Assembly: GCF_002351485.1 (NCBI RefSeq)
Contig: NZ_NWMW01000003.1
Location: 297,430 to 361,429 of the forward strand
Direction of reading: 5' to 3'
Length of the DNA stretch: 64,000 nucleotides
Source of the DNA: Sphingomonas spermidinifaciens
Lineage (GTDB): Bacteria > Pseudomonadota > Alphaproteobacteria > Sphingomonadales > Sphingomonadaceae
Position numbers and translations under genes: made by a program. Positions 25,233 through 33,077 of this stretch are shown in pieces. Below the pieces are notes generated by a model. The model saw nothing but the letters and a program-made list of their open reading frames with translations. It searched no databases and was not told the DNA's origin. The stretch's first letter is position 1. Each line of letters begins with the position of its first letter.

Positions 25233-26744
25233 TCAGAAGCGAAAGCTCAGCCAGCCGGCAAGGAAATCCGAACTCGAATAGCCCGCATTGCGCAGCGCCG
25301 GCCCCGCGATCAGATGCTCGTACCGGCCGGTGAAGGATAGCTGGGGCGTGATCGTCCAGACAATCTGCGCGCGCAGCGTGTCGGCGATCTTGCGCCCGTC
25401 GGCGTTCTGCGTGCCGGCGAATGCCTGTCCACTGGCGCGATAGACGGCGTCGCGCACGTCGTCGCGCCACGACAGCTGATATTCGAGCGAGGCACGCACC
25501 TTCTTCGCCGGCGTGAAGCTGACGTTGGGCGCAACCGCGATCAGGTTGGTCGGCGTCGCAAAGAGCTGGTAGCTGTAATAGATGTTGTTACCGAACGGCG
25601 CGAGCGAGGTGCGCAGCGTGCCATCGCCATAGGCCCCGCCGCCCGAGGCATAGTCGGCATGGAAGCCCACCCGCGGCGCGGTCGCCCCCTTGCCGATGCG
25701 GTAGCTTTGCGCGAACAGCAGGAGCCAGGCGGAAATGTCACGGCCGTCATAATCGCCGGTCTGACGGTTGACCGTCCAGTCGATGGTGACCGGTCCCGCA
25801 TCACCCCAGACGTGCAGGCCATAGAAATTGCGCACTTCGCGCGCCGGCTGCCCGCCCCACACCGCGGCGCGGTTGCGGAGGCGCCAGACGAAGGGGTCGA
25901 CATAGAGTTTCGAGTTGCCGAACAGCGTCTCGGGTACGACCAAACCGGCGGACACGCCCGAGAAGCGTCGGCCGTCCTCGTTGAGGTCGTCGCCCGTGCC
26001 GCCCTGTCCCAGTCGCGTGGGAGTGAAGTCGAACAGGTCGACGCGCGCGGTCTTGCCACGGGCCCAGGCGCGCACGCCGTTGAAGCTGAACAGGATCGTG
26101 TTGTTGTCGCGCGGCACGACGAGCAGGTTGGGGCCGTCGGCAAATGTCTGACGCCCGTAACGAATGCCCAGATCGACGCCGCCGACTTCGGCATCGGCCT
26201 CGACGAAGGATTGCTGGATGACCAGGTCGTTCCTGAGGAAGCCGGAGGGCGCGCCGATGTTCGGGCCGCTGATTCCGGCATGCGCCACCTCGCCGAATGC
26301 GCGAAAATGCTTGCCGATGTGCAAGTCAGCCCCAGCGACGACCCGGTTGATGTCCTGCCGCTGCGCCTCCCGCTCGCGAAGGTCTGGATTGGTGGTCAGG
26401 TTGGTGCGGAGCCGAAGCTCGCCGGACAACGTGACATAGACGTCGTCGCCCGCCAGCGGTAGGAACTTCAGCCGGTCGATGGCGCTGGTGCGGTTGGCCG
26501 GATTGCGCATCCGGCTCCAGTCCTCGGCCCAGCGCGACTGGTTGTAGCCGCCGCTGGTGACGCCGTCGCCGACCGCGGCCTCCGGATAGGACTCCGACAG
26601 CGGGGCCGCCAGCTGCTGGCGGGTGCGATCCTGCGCGGGAGTCGCCGCCTCAGGCGAGGGGCCGGTCTGCGCGGCGGCCGGTGCCACCGGAAGCAGGCAG
26701 AGCGAGGCCGTGGCGCCCAAGCGGGCGCGGATGGTGCGGATCAT
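25233..26744 (-). CDS. Alginate-export-family outer membrane porin
   Basis: This 503-residue protein has a signal peptide (ending near APAAAQ), a short Pro/Ala/Gln linker and a long beta-strand-rich domain of the Alginate_exp (AlgE-like) family, with DRLKFLPLAGDDVYVTLSGELRLR and VRAWARGKTARVDLF. It ends in the aromatic strand LAGWLSFRF. Many family members are general or organic-acid porins rather than alginate exporters. No alginate genes are nearby, whereas two organic-acid permeases flank it. A perfect AAGGAGG site precedes ATG 26744. I infer a role in substrate entry across the outer membrane. Confidence 0.82.
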   Translation of the reverse strand: MIRTIRARLGATASLCLLPVAPAAAQTGPSPEAATPAQDRTRQQLAAPLSESYPEAAVGDGVTSGGYNQSRWAEDWSRMRNPANRTSAIDRLKFLPLAGDDVYVTLSGELRLRTNLTTNPDLREREAQRQDINRVVAGADLHIGKHFRAFGEVAHAGISGPNIGAPSGFLRNDLVIQQSFVEADAEVGGVDLGIRYGRQTFADGPNLLVVPRDNNTILFSFNGVRAWARGKTARVDLFDFTPTRLGQGGTGDDLNEDGRRFSGVSAGLVVPETLFGNSKLYVDPFVWRLRNRAAVWGGQPAREVRNFYGLHVWGDAGPVTIDWTVNRQTGDYDGRDISAWLLLFAQSYRIGKGATAPRVGFHADYASGGGAYGDGTLRTSLAPFGNNIYYSYQLFATPTNLIAVAPNVSFTPAKKVRASLEYQLSWRDDVRDAVYRASGQAFAGTQNADGRKIADTLRAQIVWTITPQLSFTGRYEHLIAGPALRNAGYSSSDFLAGWLSFRF

Positions 26745-26755
26745 GGGAAGCCTCC

Positions 26756-28084
26756 TTATTCGGCCGGGACGGCGTCGGCGGTCATCTGATCGACGCGGGG
26801 GCTGCGCCCCGCCAGCGCGGCGGCGAGTTGCTCGCGGTCGAGCCGCCCCTCCCATCGCGAGACGACGATCGTGGCGACCGCGTTGCCGATGAAGTTGGTG
26901 AGGCTGCGGCACTCGGACATGAAGCGATCGACGCCGAGGATCAGCGCCATGCCAGCAACCGGTACCGTCGGCACGATCGACAGCGTCGCCGCGAGCGTGA
27001 TGAAGCCCGCGCCGGTCACGCCAGCCGCCCCCTTCGACGAGAGCATCGCCACCCCGAGCAGCAGGAGTTGCTGGCCGAGCGTCAGGTCGACGCCCACCGC
27101 CTGCGCGATGAACAACGCCGCCAGCGTCATGTAGATGTTGGTCCCGTCGAGGTTGAAGCTGTAGCCCGTGGGCACGACGAGGCCGACGATCGACTTGGGA
27201 CAGCCCGCCCGCTCCATCTTCTCGATCAGGCTCGGCAGCGCGCTCTCGGACGAGGAGGTGCCAAGGACGAGCAGCAGCTCGGCCTTGAGATAGGCGATCA
27301 GCTTGAAGATCGAGAAGCCCGCCCAGGCCGACACCGCGCCCAGCACGACGATCACGAACAACAGGCTGGTGAGGTAGAAAGTGCCGACCAGCGCGGCGAG
27401 GTTGGCGAGGCTGCCGACGCCGTACTTGCCGATCGTGAACGCCATGGCGCCGAACGCGCCGACGGGCGCTGCCTTCATCAGGATCGCCACCACCTTGAAC
27501 ACCGCGAGCGACAGATCCTCGAGTGCGTTGGTGATGCGCTCGCCCCGCTCGCCGATCAGAGCGAGACCGATGCCGAACAGGATTGCGACGAACAGCGTCT
27601 GGAGAATGTTGCCTGCCGCGAGGCCGCTGACGAAGCTATCGGGGATGATGCTCAGGAGAAAGCCCGTCAGCGTCGTCTCGTGCGCCTTGGCGGCGTAGTC
27701 GGCGACCTTGCCGGCGTCGAGGCTGGCGGGATCGATGTTGAGGCCCGCGCCCGGCTGGACGACATTGGCAACGACCAGCCCGACGATCAGCGCCAGCGTC
27801 GAGAAGAAGAGGAAATAGGCGAAGGCCTTGCCCGCGACGCGGCCCACCGAGGCGAGGTCGCGCATCCCCGCGATGCCGGTGACGATCGTCAGGAAGATGA
27901 CGGGAGCGATGATCATCTTCACGAGCTTGATGAACCCGTCGCCGATCGGCTTCATCGCCTCGCCCGTCGCCGGATAGAAATGCCCGAGCAGCACGCCGGC
28001 GGCGATCGCCACCAGCACCTGAACATAGAGGTGCCGATACCAGGGCTTGGGCGCCGGGGGCGGGGTGGCGTCAGGGGCGATCAT
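26756..28084 (-). CDS. dctA: C4-dicarboxylate:cation symporter DctA
   Basis: DctA (442 residues, DAACS family) imports succinate, fumarate and malate with sodium or protons. Family motifs are the serine-rich loop [29 protein letters not shown] and the final helix region with [28 protein letters not shown] 28084 has AGGAGAGG upstream. It is divergent from dctB-dctD, the classic arrangement, and its upstream region holds two matching palindromes at 28227-28242 and 28259-28274. Confidence 0.94.
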   Translation of the reverse strand: MIAPDATPPPAPKPWYRHLYVQVLVAIAAGVLLGHFYPATGEAMKPIGDGFIKLVKMIIAPVIFLTIVTGIAGMRDLASVGRVAGKAFAYFLFFSTLALIVGLVVANVVQPGAGLNIDPASLDAGKVADYAAKAHETTLTGFLLSIIPDSFVSGLAAGNILQTLFVAILFGIGLALIGERGERITNALEDLSLAVFKVVAILMKAAPVGAFGAMAFTIGKYGVGSLANLAALVGTFYLTSLLFVIVVLGAVSAWAGFSIFKLIAYLKAELLLVLGTSSSESALPSLIEKMERAGCPKSIVGLVVPTGYSFNLDGTNIYMTLAALFIAQAVGVDLTLGQQLLLLGVAMLSSKGAAGVTGAGFITLAATLSIVPTVPVAGMALILGVDRFMSECRSLTNFIGNAVATIVVSRWEGRLDREQLAAALAGRSPRVDQMTADAVPAE

Positions 28085-28124
28085 CTTACCTCTCCTTGCC
28101 GCTCTCGGGGCGGACCATTGGACG

Positions 28125-28140
28125 TGCCCAGCCTGAGCCA
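28125..28140 (-). promoter_or_regulatory. Possible sigma-54-like promoter of dctA
   Basis: On the minus strand TGGCTCAGGCTGGGCA has GG and GC exactly ten bases apart, 41 bases from dctA. The -12 half is TGGGCA rather than TTGCA, so the match is imperfect. The linked DctD lacks the GAFTGA loop needed to work sigma-54, which weakens this reading. Confidence 0.35.
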
Positions 28141-28226
28141 CTGCCAGTTGCGGCGACGAACAATAAAGCGTCTCCGCCAGAAGCCCGGAAATCCGCCGAT
28201 TGTTCCGGCCGTGGCCGGGCAATGTG

Positions 28227-28242
28227 GTGCAAACAACTGCAC
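28227..28242. promoter_or_regulatory. Candidate DctD operator, proximal copy
   Basis: GTGCAAACAACTGCAC is a 16-bp inverted repeat with one imperfect pair (GTGCAA-N4-CTGCAC). It shares spacing and arms with the copy centred 32 bp (three helical turns) away, between dctA and dctB. Confidence 0.65.
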
Positions 28243-28258
28243 AGCTCCAACGCCGATC

Positions 28259-28274
28259 GTGCAAGGATTTGCAC
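28259..28274. promoter_or_regulatory. Candidate DctD operator, distal copy
   Basis: GTGCAAGGATTTGCAC is a perfect GTGCAA-N4-TTGCAC inverted repeat, 29 bases before the dctB start codon. The pair of sites in the dctA-dctB gap is the expected arrangement for a dimeric, cooperative regulator. Confidence 0.7.
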
Positions 28275-28302
28275 AGACCCCGGCTATAGCTAAAGCGACG
28301 TC

Positions 28303-29985
28303 ATGACTCGCGCGGCCCGGACGACCTTTGGCTGGCTGATCGCCGTCGCGCTCGCTGCGGCGCTGGCGGCATTGATCGCCGGGCTGGTGACGCGCGAGCG
28401 TGTGCGTGCCGGGCTTGCCGAAAGCGTGATGGCCGATGCGCGCCTGCGCGCCGCACTGCTCGACAGCGAGCTCGCGCGATACCGGCTGATGCCGCTGGCG
28501 CTTGCCGACGACCGCGACGTGGTGGCCGCGCTCGTGGGGACGGCCGGCGCGGCGCGAACGCTCGACCGCAAGCTCGAGGCGCTCGCCGCCGCGACCGGCG
28601 CCTCGGTCGTCTATGTCGTCGACGCGCGCGGCATCGCCATCGCCGCCAGCAACTGGCGCACGCCGGTCAGCTTCGTCGGCAACGACTATCGCTTTCGCCG
28701 CTATGTGCGCGAGGCCCAGCGGACGGGATCGGCGGCGCAATTCGCGCGCGGGACGGTCAGCGGCCGTCCCGGCCTGTTCTTCGCGCGCCGCGCGTCGGCG
28801 GGCGGCGTCGTGGTCGTCAAGCTCGAGTTCGATCGCATCCAGGCCGACTGGGCGCGCGCGGGCGGCGACACCTTCGTCGAGGACCGCGAGGGCATCGTGA
28901 TGGTGTCGAGTCGACCCGAATGGGTGTTCACGCGCACGCGCCCGATCGACGCCCGCCACCTGGCTGAGCTGCGCGCCGACGCCAGCCTGTCCGACGCGGC
29001 GCTCCGCCCCCTGCCCGCGATGCGCGATTCCATCACCGCGCGCGTGCCCGCCGCGCAGCCGGGCTGGACGCTCACGCTGCGCCGCGCCGCCGCGCCGCTC
29101 GTCTGGCCCAGCGTGCGCATCGCCGCGATCGGCGCGGCGCTCGCCGTCTTTGCCGTGGGCGCGCTCGCCTGGGGCCTCGGCCAACGCGCCGCGCTCGCCC
29201 GTCGCCGTACCGCCGAGCTGGAGGCTGCCGTCGCTGCCCGCACCGCGGCACTGACCCGCGAGATCGAGGAGCGTGCCGCCAGCGAGGCGCGCGCCGCCGA
29301 GCTTCGCGAGGGGCTGCGCCAGGCCAACCGCCTCGCGACGCTGGGCCAAGTGACCGCGAGCGTTGCGCATGAGACCGCCCAGCCGGTCGCCGCGATCCGC
29401 ACCTATGCGCAGACGAGCGCGACGTTGCTCGACCGCGGCGAGACAGAGGCGGTGCGCGACAATCTGGCGACGATCGCGCGCCTGTCCGACCGGATCGGTA
29501 CCGCGACCGAGCGGCTGCGCGGCTTCGCCCGACGGCGTCCCGGCCCACTGCGCCCGGTACCGCTGGCCGAGGTGGTCGAGGGCGCGGCGCTGATCCTCAA
29601 GGAACAGCTGCGCGGCGTCACTTATCGGGCCCCGGCAATCGACACTGAGCTGCAAGTGATCGGGGGGCGGGTCCGGCTGGAGCAGGTACTCGTCAACCTG
29701 ATGCAGAACGCGCTCGAGGCGCTGCGCGACCGGCCCGACCCGCGCCTGACGCTGACGGTCGATGACGAACCCCAGCGCGTCGTCCTCGCGGTCGAGGACA
29801 ATGGCCCCGGCATTCCAGCCGACCTCGCCGAGCGGCTGTTCACGCCCTTCGTCACCAGTCGTGCCGAGGGCCTTGGTCTGGGGCTCGTCATCGCTCAGGA
29901 CATCATGGTCGAGATGGGCGGCTCCCTCCGCCACGTCACCACGCCCGCGGGCGCGCGGTTCGAGATCGAGATGGTGCGCGCATGA
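28303..29985 (+). CDS. dctB: C4-dicarboxylate sensor histidine kinase DctB
   Basis: This 560-residue membrane sensor has a first membrane helix at residues ~8-28, a periplasmic double-Cache-like domain (about 35-270), a second helix near 280-300, and a coiled coil. The kinase core follows: H-box SVAHETAQPVAAIRTY, N-box VNLMQNALEAL, and the ATP lid with EDNGPGIPADLAERLFTPF and GLGLGLVIAQ. It matches DctB architecture and lies divergent from dctA. The stop overlaps dctD (ATGA). Confidence 0.92.
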   Translation: MTRAARTTFGWLIAVALAAALAALIAGLVTRERVRAGLAESVMADARLRAALLDSELARYRLMPLALADDRDVVAALVGTAGAARTLDRKLEALAAATGASVVYVVDARGIAIAASNWRTPVSFVGNDYRFRRYVREAQRTGSAAQFARGTVSGRPGLFFARRASAGGVVVVKLEFDRIQADWARAGGDTFVEDREGIVMVSSRPEWVFTRTRPIDARHLAELRADASLSDAALRPLPAMRDSITARVPAAQPGWTLTLRRAAAPLVWPSVRIAAIGAALAVFAVGALAWGLGQRAALARRRTAELEAAVAARTAALTREIEERAASEARAAELREGLRQANRLATLGQVTASVAHETAQPVAAIRTYAQTSATLLDRGETEAVRDNLATIARLSDRIGTATERLRGFARRRPGPLRPVPLAEVVEGAALILKEQLRGVTYRAPAIDTELQVIGGRVRLEQVLVNLMQNALEALRDRPDPRLTLTVDDEPQRVVLAVEDNGPGIPADLAERLFTPFVTSRAEGLGLGLVIAQDIMVEMGGSLRHVTTPAGARFEIEMVRA

Positions 29986-31250
29986 CCGGCGCCCCGCTCG
30001 TCGCACTGATCGACGACGATGACGACCTGCGCCGCGCGACCGCGCAGCTCCTGACGCTGGCGGGGCACGAGGTGCGCACCTTCGCCGCGGCCGAACCGGC
30101 GCTCGGGGCGATCGACGGCGGTTTCCCGGGTATCGTCGTTACCGATATCCGCATGCCCGGCATGTCGGGACTCGAGCTGTTCCGCGCCCTCCATGCCCGC
30201 GATGCAGAGTTGCCGGTGATCCTCGTCACCGGGCATGGTGATGTCGACATGGCCGTGTCCGCGATCAAGGCGGGGGCCTGGGACTTCCTCGCCAAGCCGT
30301 TCGGCCCCGACGCGCTGCTTGCCGCAGTTTCGCGCGCGGCGGCCACGCGGGCGCTGACGATCGAGAACCGCCGGCTGCGCGCCGGGAGCGCGCCATCGGT
30401 CGGCGACGAACTGATCGGCCGCAGCTCCGCGATCGCGCGGCTGCGCGCCACCCTGCCGACGCTCGCCGACGCGGGGCTCGACATCGTGATCGAGGGAGCG
30501 ACAGGTACCGGCAAGCGGCTGGTCGCGCGGCTGATTCACCGCGCGGGCAAGCGCGGGCGGCATCGCTTCGCGACGATCGACTGCGCGACGGTCGCCGACG
30601 CCGATGCGCTGTTCGAGGCTCGCGGCCCGATTGCCGGCGCAGACCGGGGCACGCTGTTCCTCGACCATCTCGACCGCGCTTCGCCCGCGCTTCAGCACCG
30701 CCTTGCCCAACTCGCCGAGCGACGCGCCGTCGCGCTGGACAGCCGCGAGCCCCTCGGTATCGACGTGCGCATCATCGCTGCCATCGACGAGGGTGCGAGG
30801 GAGCGGGTCGAGCCGGCGCTTTACCACCGCCTCGCCGCCGTCGCGCTGCGCCTGCCGCCGCTCGCCGAGCGACCCGAGGACGTGCCGCTCCTCGCCGCAC
30901 ATTTTGTCGCCACGATTGCCGAGGCGCGCAAGCTCGTGCGCCCGCCCGATGCCGCCACGGCGGCACTCGCCGCGCGATCCGACTGGCCGGGCAATGTCCG
31001 CGAACTCGAAATGGCGGCGGAGCGGCTGGTCCTCGGCCTCGGCGACGGCGAGGCGCTGTCCGCGGCCGACCTGCCCCTGCCCGAGCGCGTCCGGGCGTTC
31101 GAGCGGGCGGCGATCGTCGATGCTGTGCGCCGCACGGGCGGCGAGGTCGCGGCGGCCACTCGTCTGCTCGGCATCCCGCGCGAGACCTTCTACTACCGGG
31201 TCAAGCGCCTCGGCATCGACTTGAAAGACCTGCGCGACGAGCGGCGCTAG
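29982..31250 (+). CDS. dctD: DctD-type response regulator with a degenerate sigma-54 AAA+ domain
   Basis: The 422-residue protein has a receiver domain (DDDDD acid pocket, phospho-Asp in VTDIRMPG near residue 53, Lys in FLAKPFG), an AAA+ domain and a Fis-type helix-turn-helix (AAATRLLGIPRETFYYRV). The AAA+ part keeps a Walker A (EGATGTGK) and GTLFLDHLDR. It lacks about 20 residues that normally include GAFTGA, the Walker B Glu is His, and the arginine-finger region is altered (VEPALYHRL). By analogy with GAFTGA-less NtrC of Rhodobacter it may work with sigma-70-type polymerase. It ends tail to tail with the next gene. Confidence 0.88.
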   Translation: MTGAPLVALIDDDDDLRRATAQLLTLAGHEVRTFAAAEPALGAIDGGFPGIVVTDIRMPGMSGLELFRALHARDAELPVILVTGHGDVDMAVSAIKAGAWDFLAKPFGPDALLAAVSRAAATRALTIENRRLRAGSAPSVGDELIGRSSAIARLRATLPTLADAGLDIVIEGATGTGKRLVARLIHRAGKRGRHRFATIDCATVADADALFEARGPIAGADRGTLFLDHLDRASPALQHRLAQLAERRAVALDSREPLGIDVRIIAAIDEGARERVEPALYHRLAAVALRLPPLAERPEDVPLLAAHFVATIAEARKLVRPPDAATAALAARSDWPGNVRELEMAAERLVLGLGDGEALSAADLPLPERVRAFERAAIVDAVRRTGGEVAAATRLLGIPRETFYYRVKRLGIDLKDLRDERR

Positions 31251-32938
31251 CTAGCGCGGGCGCCGACCAGCGGCATGCCGAAGCGCCGGAGCAGCTCGCC
31301 CTCGGGCATTGGCCGGCCATAGCGATAGCCCTGTGCCTCGTCGCAGCCGAGCCGTTGTAGCAGCGCCTCCTGCTTCGCGGTCTCGACGCCCTCCGCGGTG
31401 ACATGGAGTCCGAGGCTGTGCGCCATCGTCACTACTGCCCCGACGATCGCCGCATCCCCCGCCCGGCGGTCGCTCGCGGCGATGAAGCTGCGGTCGATCT
31501 TGAGCCGCGTCAGCGGATAGCGCTGGAGCAGGCTGAGCGAGGCGAAGCCCGTGCCGAAATCGTCGAACGCGACCTGCACCCCCAGCGCCTTCAGCCGCCG
31601 CAGCGCGCGCGTCGAGCGGCTGTTGTGCTGGAGCACCGTCGTCTCGGTGATCTCGAGCTCGAGCCGGGTCGGATCGAGCCCGTGCCGCGCCAATGCCGCA
31701 GTCGTGACCGCATGCAGCCGGTCGGCGCGAAGCTGCTCGGCGAACAGGTTGACGCCGACCCGGACCGTACCCAGCCCCGCTGCCGGCCACGCGCCCGCCG
31801 CGGCACAGGCGCGATCGATGATCCAGTCGCCGACCGCGCCCGCCACCGCGCTGTGTTCGAGCACGTCGATAAAGGCGCCCGGCTGCAGCAGTCCGTGCTC
31901 GGGATGGCGCCAGCGCAGCAGCGCCTCGACCCCCGCCAGCGCGCCGTCGCCGACGCGCACCTGCGGCTGGTACCAAAGCTCGAATTCGCCGCGCCGGAGC
32001 GCATGCCGCAGGTCGATGCCGAGGCGGTGACGCTGCTCCGACCGGCTCTGCATCGTGCGGGTGAAAAAGGCGCGATTGCCCCCGCCTTCCGCCTTGGCGC
32101 TGTAGAGCGCGAGATCGGCATGGCTGAGCAGTTCCTCGGCATGGCCGGCATCCTGCGGGGCCAGGGCAACGCCGATGCTGGCGTCGACAAACACCGACTG
32201 GCCCCCGAGGTCGATCGGCTCGCGCAGTGCCGCCAACGTCCGTTCGGTAAGCGCATGGAGCGCGAGGGGATCGCCCTCCCCGGTCACCAGGATCGCGAAC
32301 TCGTCGCCGCCAAGCCGCGCCACGAAATGCTCCTTCCCGACCGCGGCATCAAGGCGCGCTGCGACCTTGGCGAGCAGCGCGTCGCCCTGCGAATGACCGA
32401 GCGTGTCGTTGACATGCTTGAACCCGTCGAGGTCGAGCATCATCAGCGCGCACGGCCCCGCGGCGAAGGCGGCCTCCAGCCGGGCCTTCAGCGCATGACG
32501 GTTGGGCAGCGAAGTCAGCGTGTCGCAATGTGCCAGATGCTCGAGCCGCCGCTGCGCCCGCGCGCGGTCGGTGACGTCGCGGATCAGCGCGCCGAACATC
32601 GGCGCGCCGCTCTCGAACCACAGCGATAGCGACAGGTCGATCGGGAACTCATGTCCGTCGGCATGGCGCGCGAGGATCTCGACCGAGCGCCCCGCCAGCC
32701 GTGCCTCGCCGGCCCGCGCCGCGCGCGCCAGACCCGCCTCGTGCGCGGCGCGGAAACGATCGGGCATGATGATCGAGAGCGGCTGGCCGATTGCTGCCGC
32801 CGCTGGATAGCCGAACAGCGCCTCGGCCGCCGAGTTCCAGGCGACGATGCGGTTGTCCGGCCCGGCACAGATCGCCGCCGTCGCCGAGCGGGCAAGCATC
32901 TGCTCGTAACGAACCCCCGACTGCTTGGCTTCGATCAT
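31247..32938 (-). CDS. PAS-GGDEF-EAL cyclic-di-GMP protein
   Basis: This 563-residue soluble protein has a PAS domain (residues 10-125), a diguanylate cyclase domain with intact RLGGDEFAIL (near 210), and a C-terminal phosphodiesterase domain. The EAL part keeps GVEALLRWRHP, the Asn of GVNLFAEQL, LELEITETTVL, FDDFGTGFASL, KIDRSFI, EGVET and the final QGYRYGRPMP, so it should be able to hydrolyse c-di-GMP. No RxxD inhibitory site is visible five residues before GGDEF. No membrane helix is seen, so sensing is cytoplasmic. The stop codon shares the CTAG with dctD. Confidence 0.93.
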   Translation of the reverse strand: MIEAKQSGVRYEQMLARSATAAICAGPDNRIVAWNSAAEALFGYPAAAAIGQPLSIIMPDRFRAAHEAGLARAARAGEARLAGRSVEILARHADGHEFPIDLSLSLWFESGAPMFGALIRDVTDRARAQRRLEHLAHCDTLTSLPNRHALKARLEAAFAAGPCALMMLDLDGFKHVNDTLGHSQGDALLAKVAARLDAAVGKEHFVARLGGDEFAILVTGEGDPLALHALTERTLAALREPIDLGGQSVFVDASIGVALAPQDAGHAEELLSHADLALYSAKAEGGGNRAFFTRTMQSRSEQRHRLGIDLRHALRRGEFELWYQPQVRVGDGALAGVEALLRWRHPEHGLLQPGAFIDVLEHSAVAGAVGDWIIDRACAAAGAWPAAGLGTVRVGVNLFAEQLRADRLHAVTTAALARHGLDPTRLELEITETTVLQHNSRSTRALRRLKALGVQVAFDDFGTGFASLSLLQRYPLTRLKIDRSFIAASDRRAGDAAIVGAVVTMAHSLGLHVTAEGVETAKQEALLQRLGCDEAQGYRYGRPMPEGELLRRFGMPLVGARAS

Positions 32939-33077
32939 CGATGCGCGCCTCTCCCGAGATGATCGAACGGCCTAGCGGCGCAGCCGTAAAGAGCGCGTAA
33001 GCGATCGGCGCGGGCGCTGGCATCGACCCTAAAGAGATAGATCCGCAACGCGACCGGCGACGTGGCGCCGGGCTCGG

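Noticed and set aside
28120..28152. A second GG/GC pair (TGGCAGTGGCTCAGGC) as a sigma-54 site for dctA
   Set aside because: The spacing is eleven bases instead of ten.
29895..30902. 335-codon frame antisense to dctB/dctD
   Set aside because: Shadow frame; both plus-strand genes have clear motifs here.
31244..31257. Perfect palindrome GCGCTAGCTAGCGC at the dctD/EAL junction
   Set aside because: It arises from two overlapping stop codons (CTAG) and is too short and tail-less to be a confident terminator.
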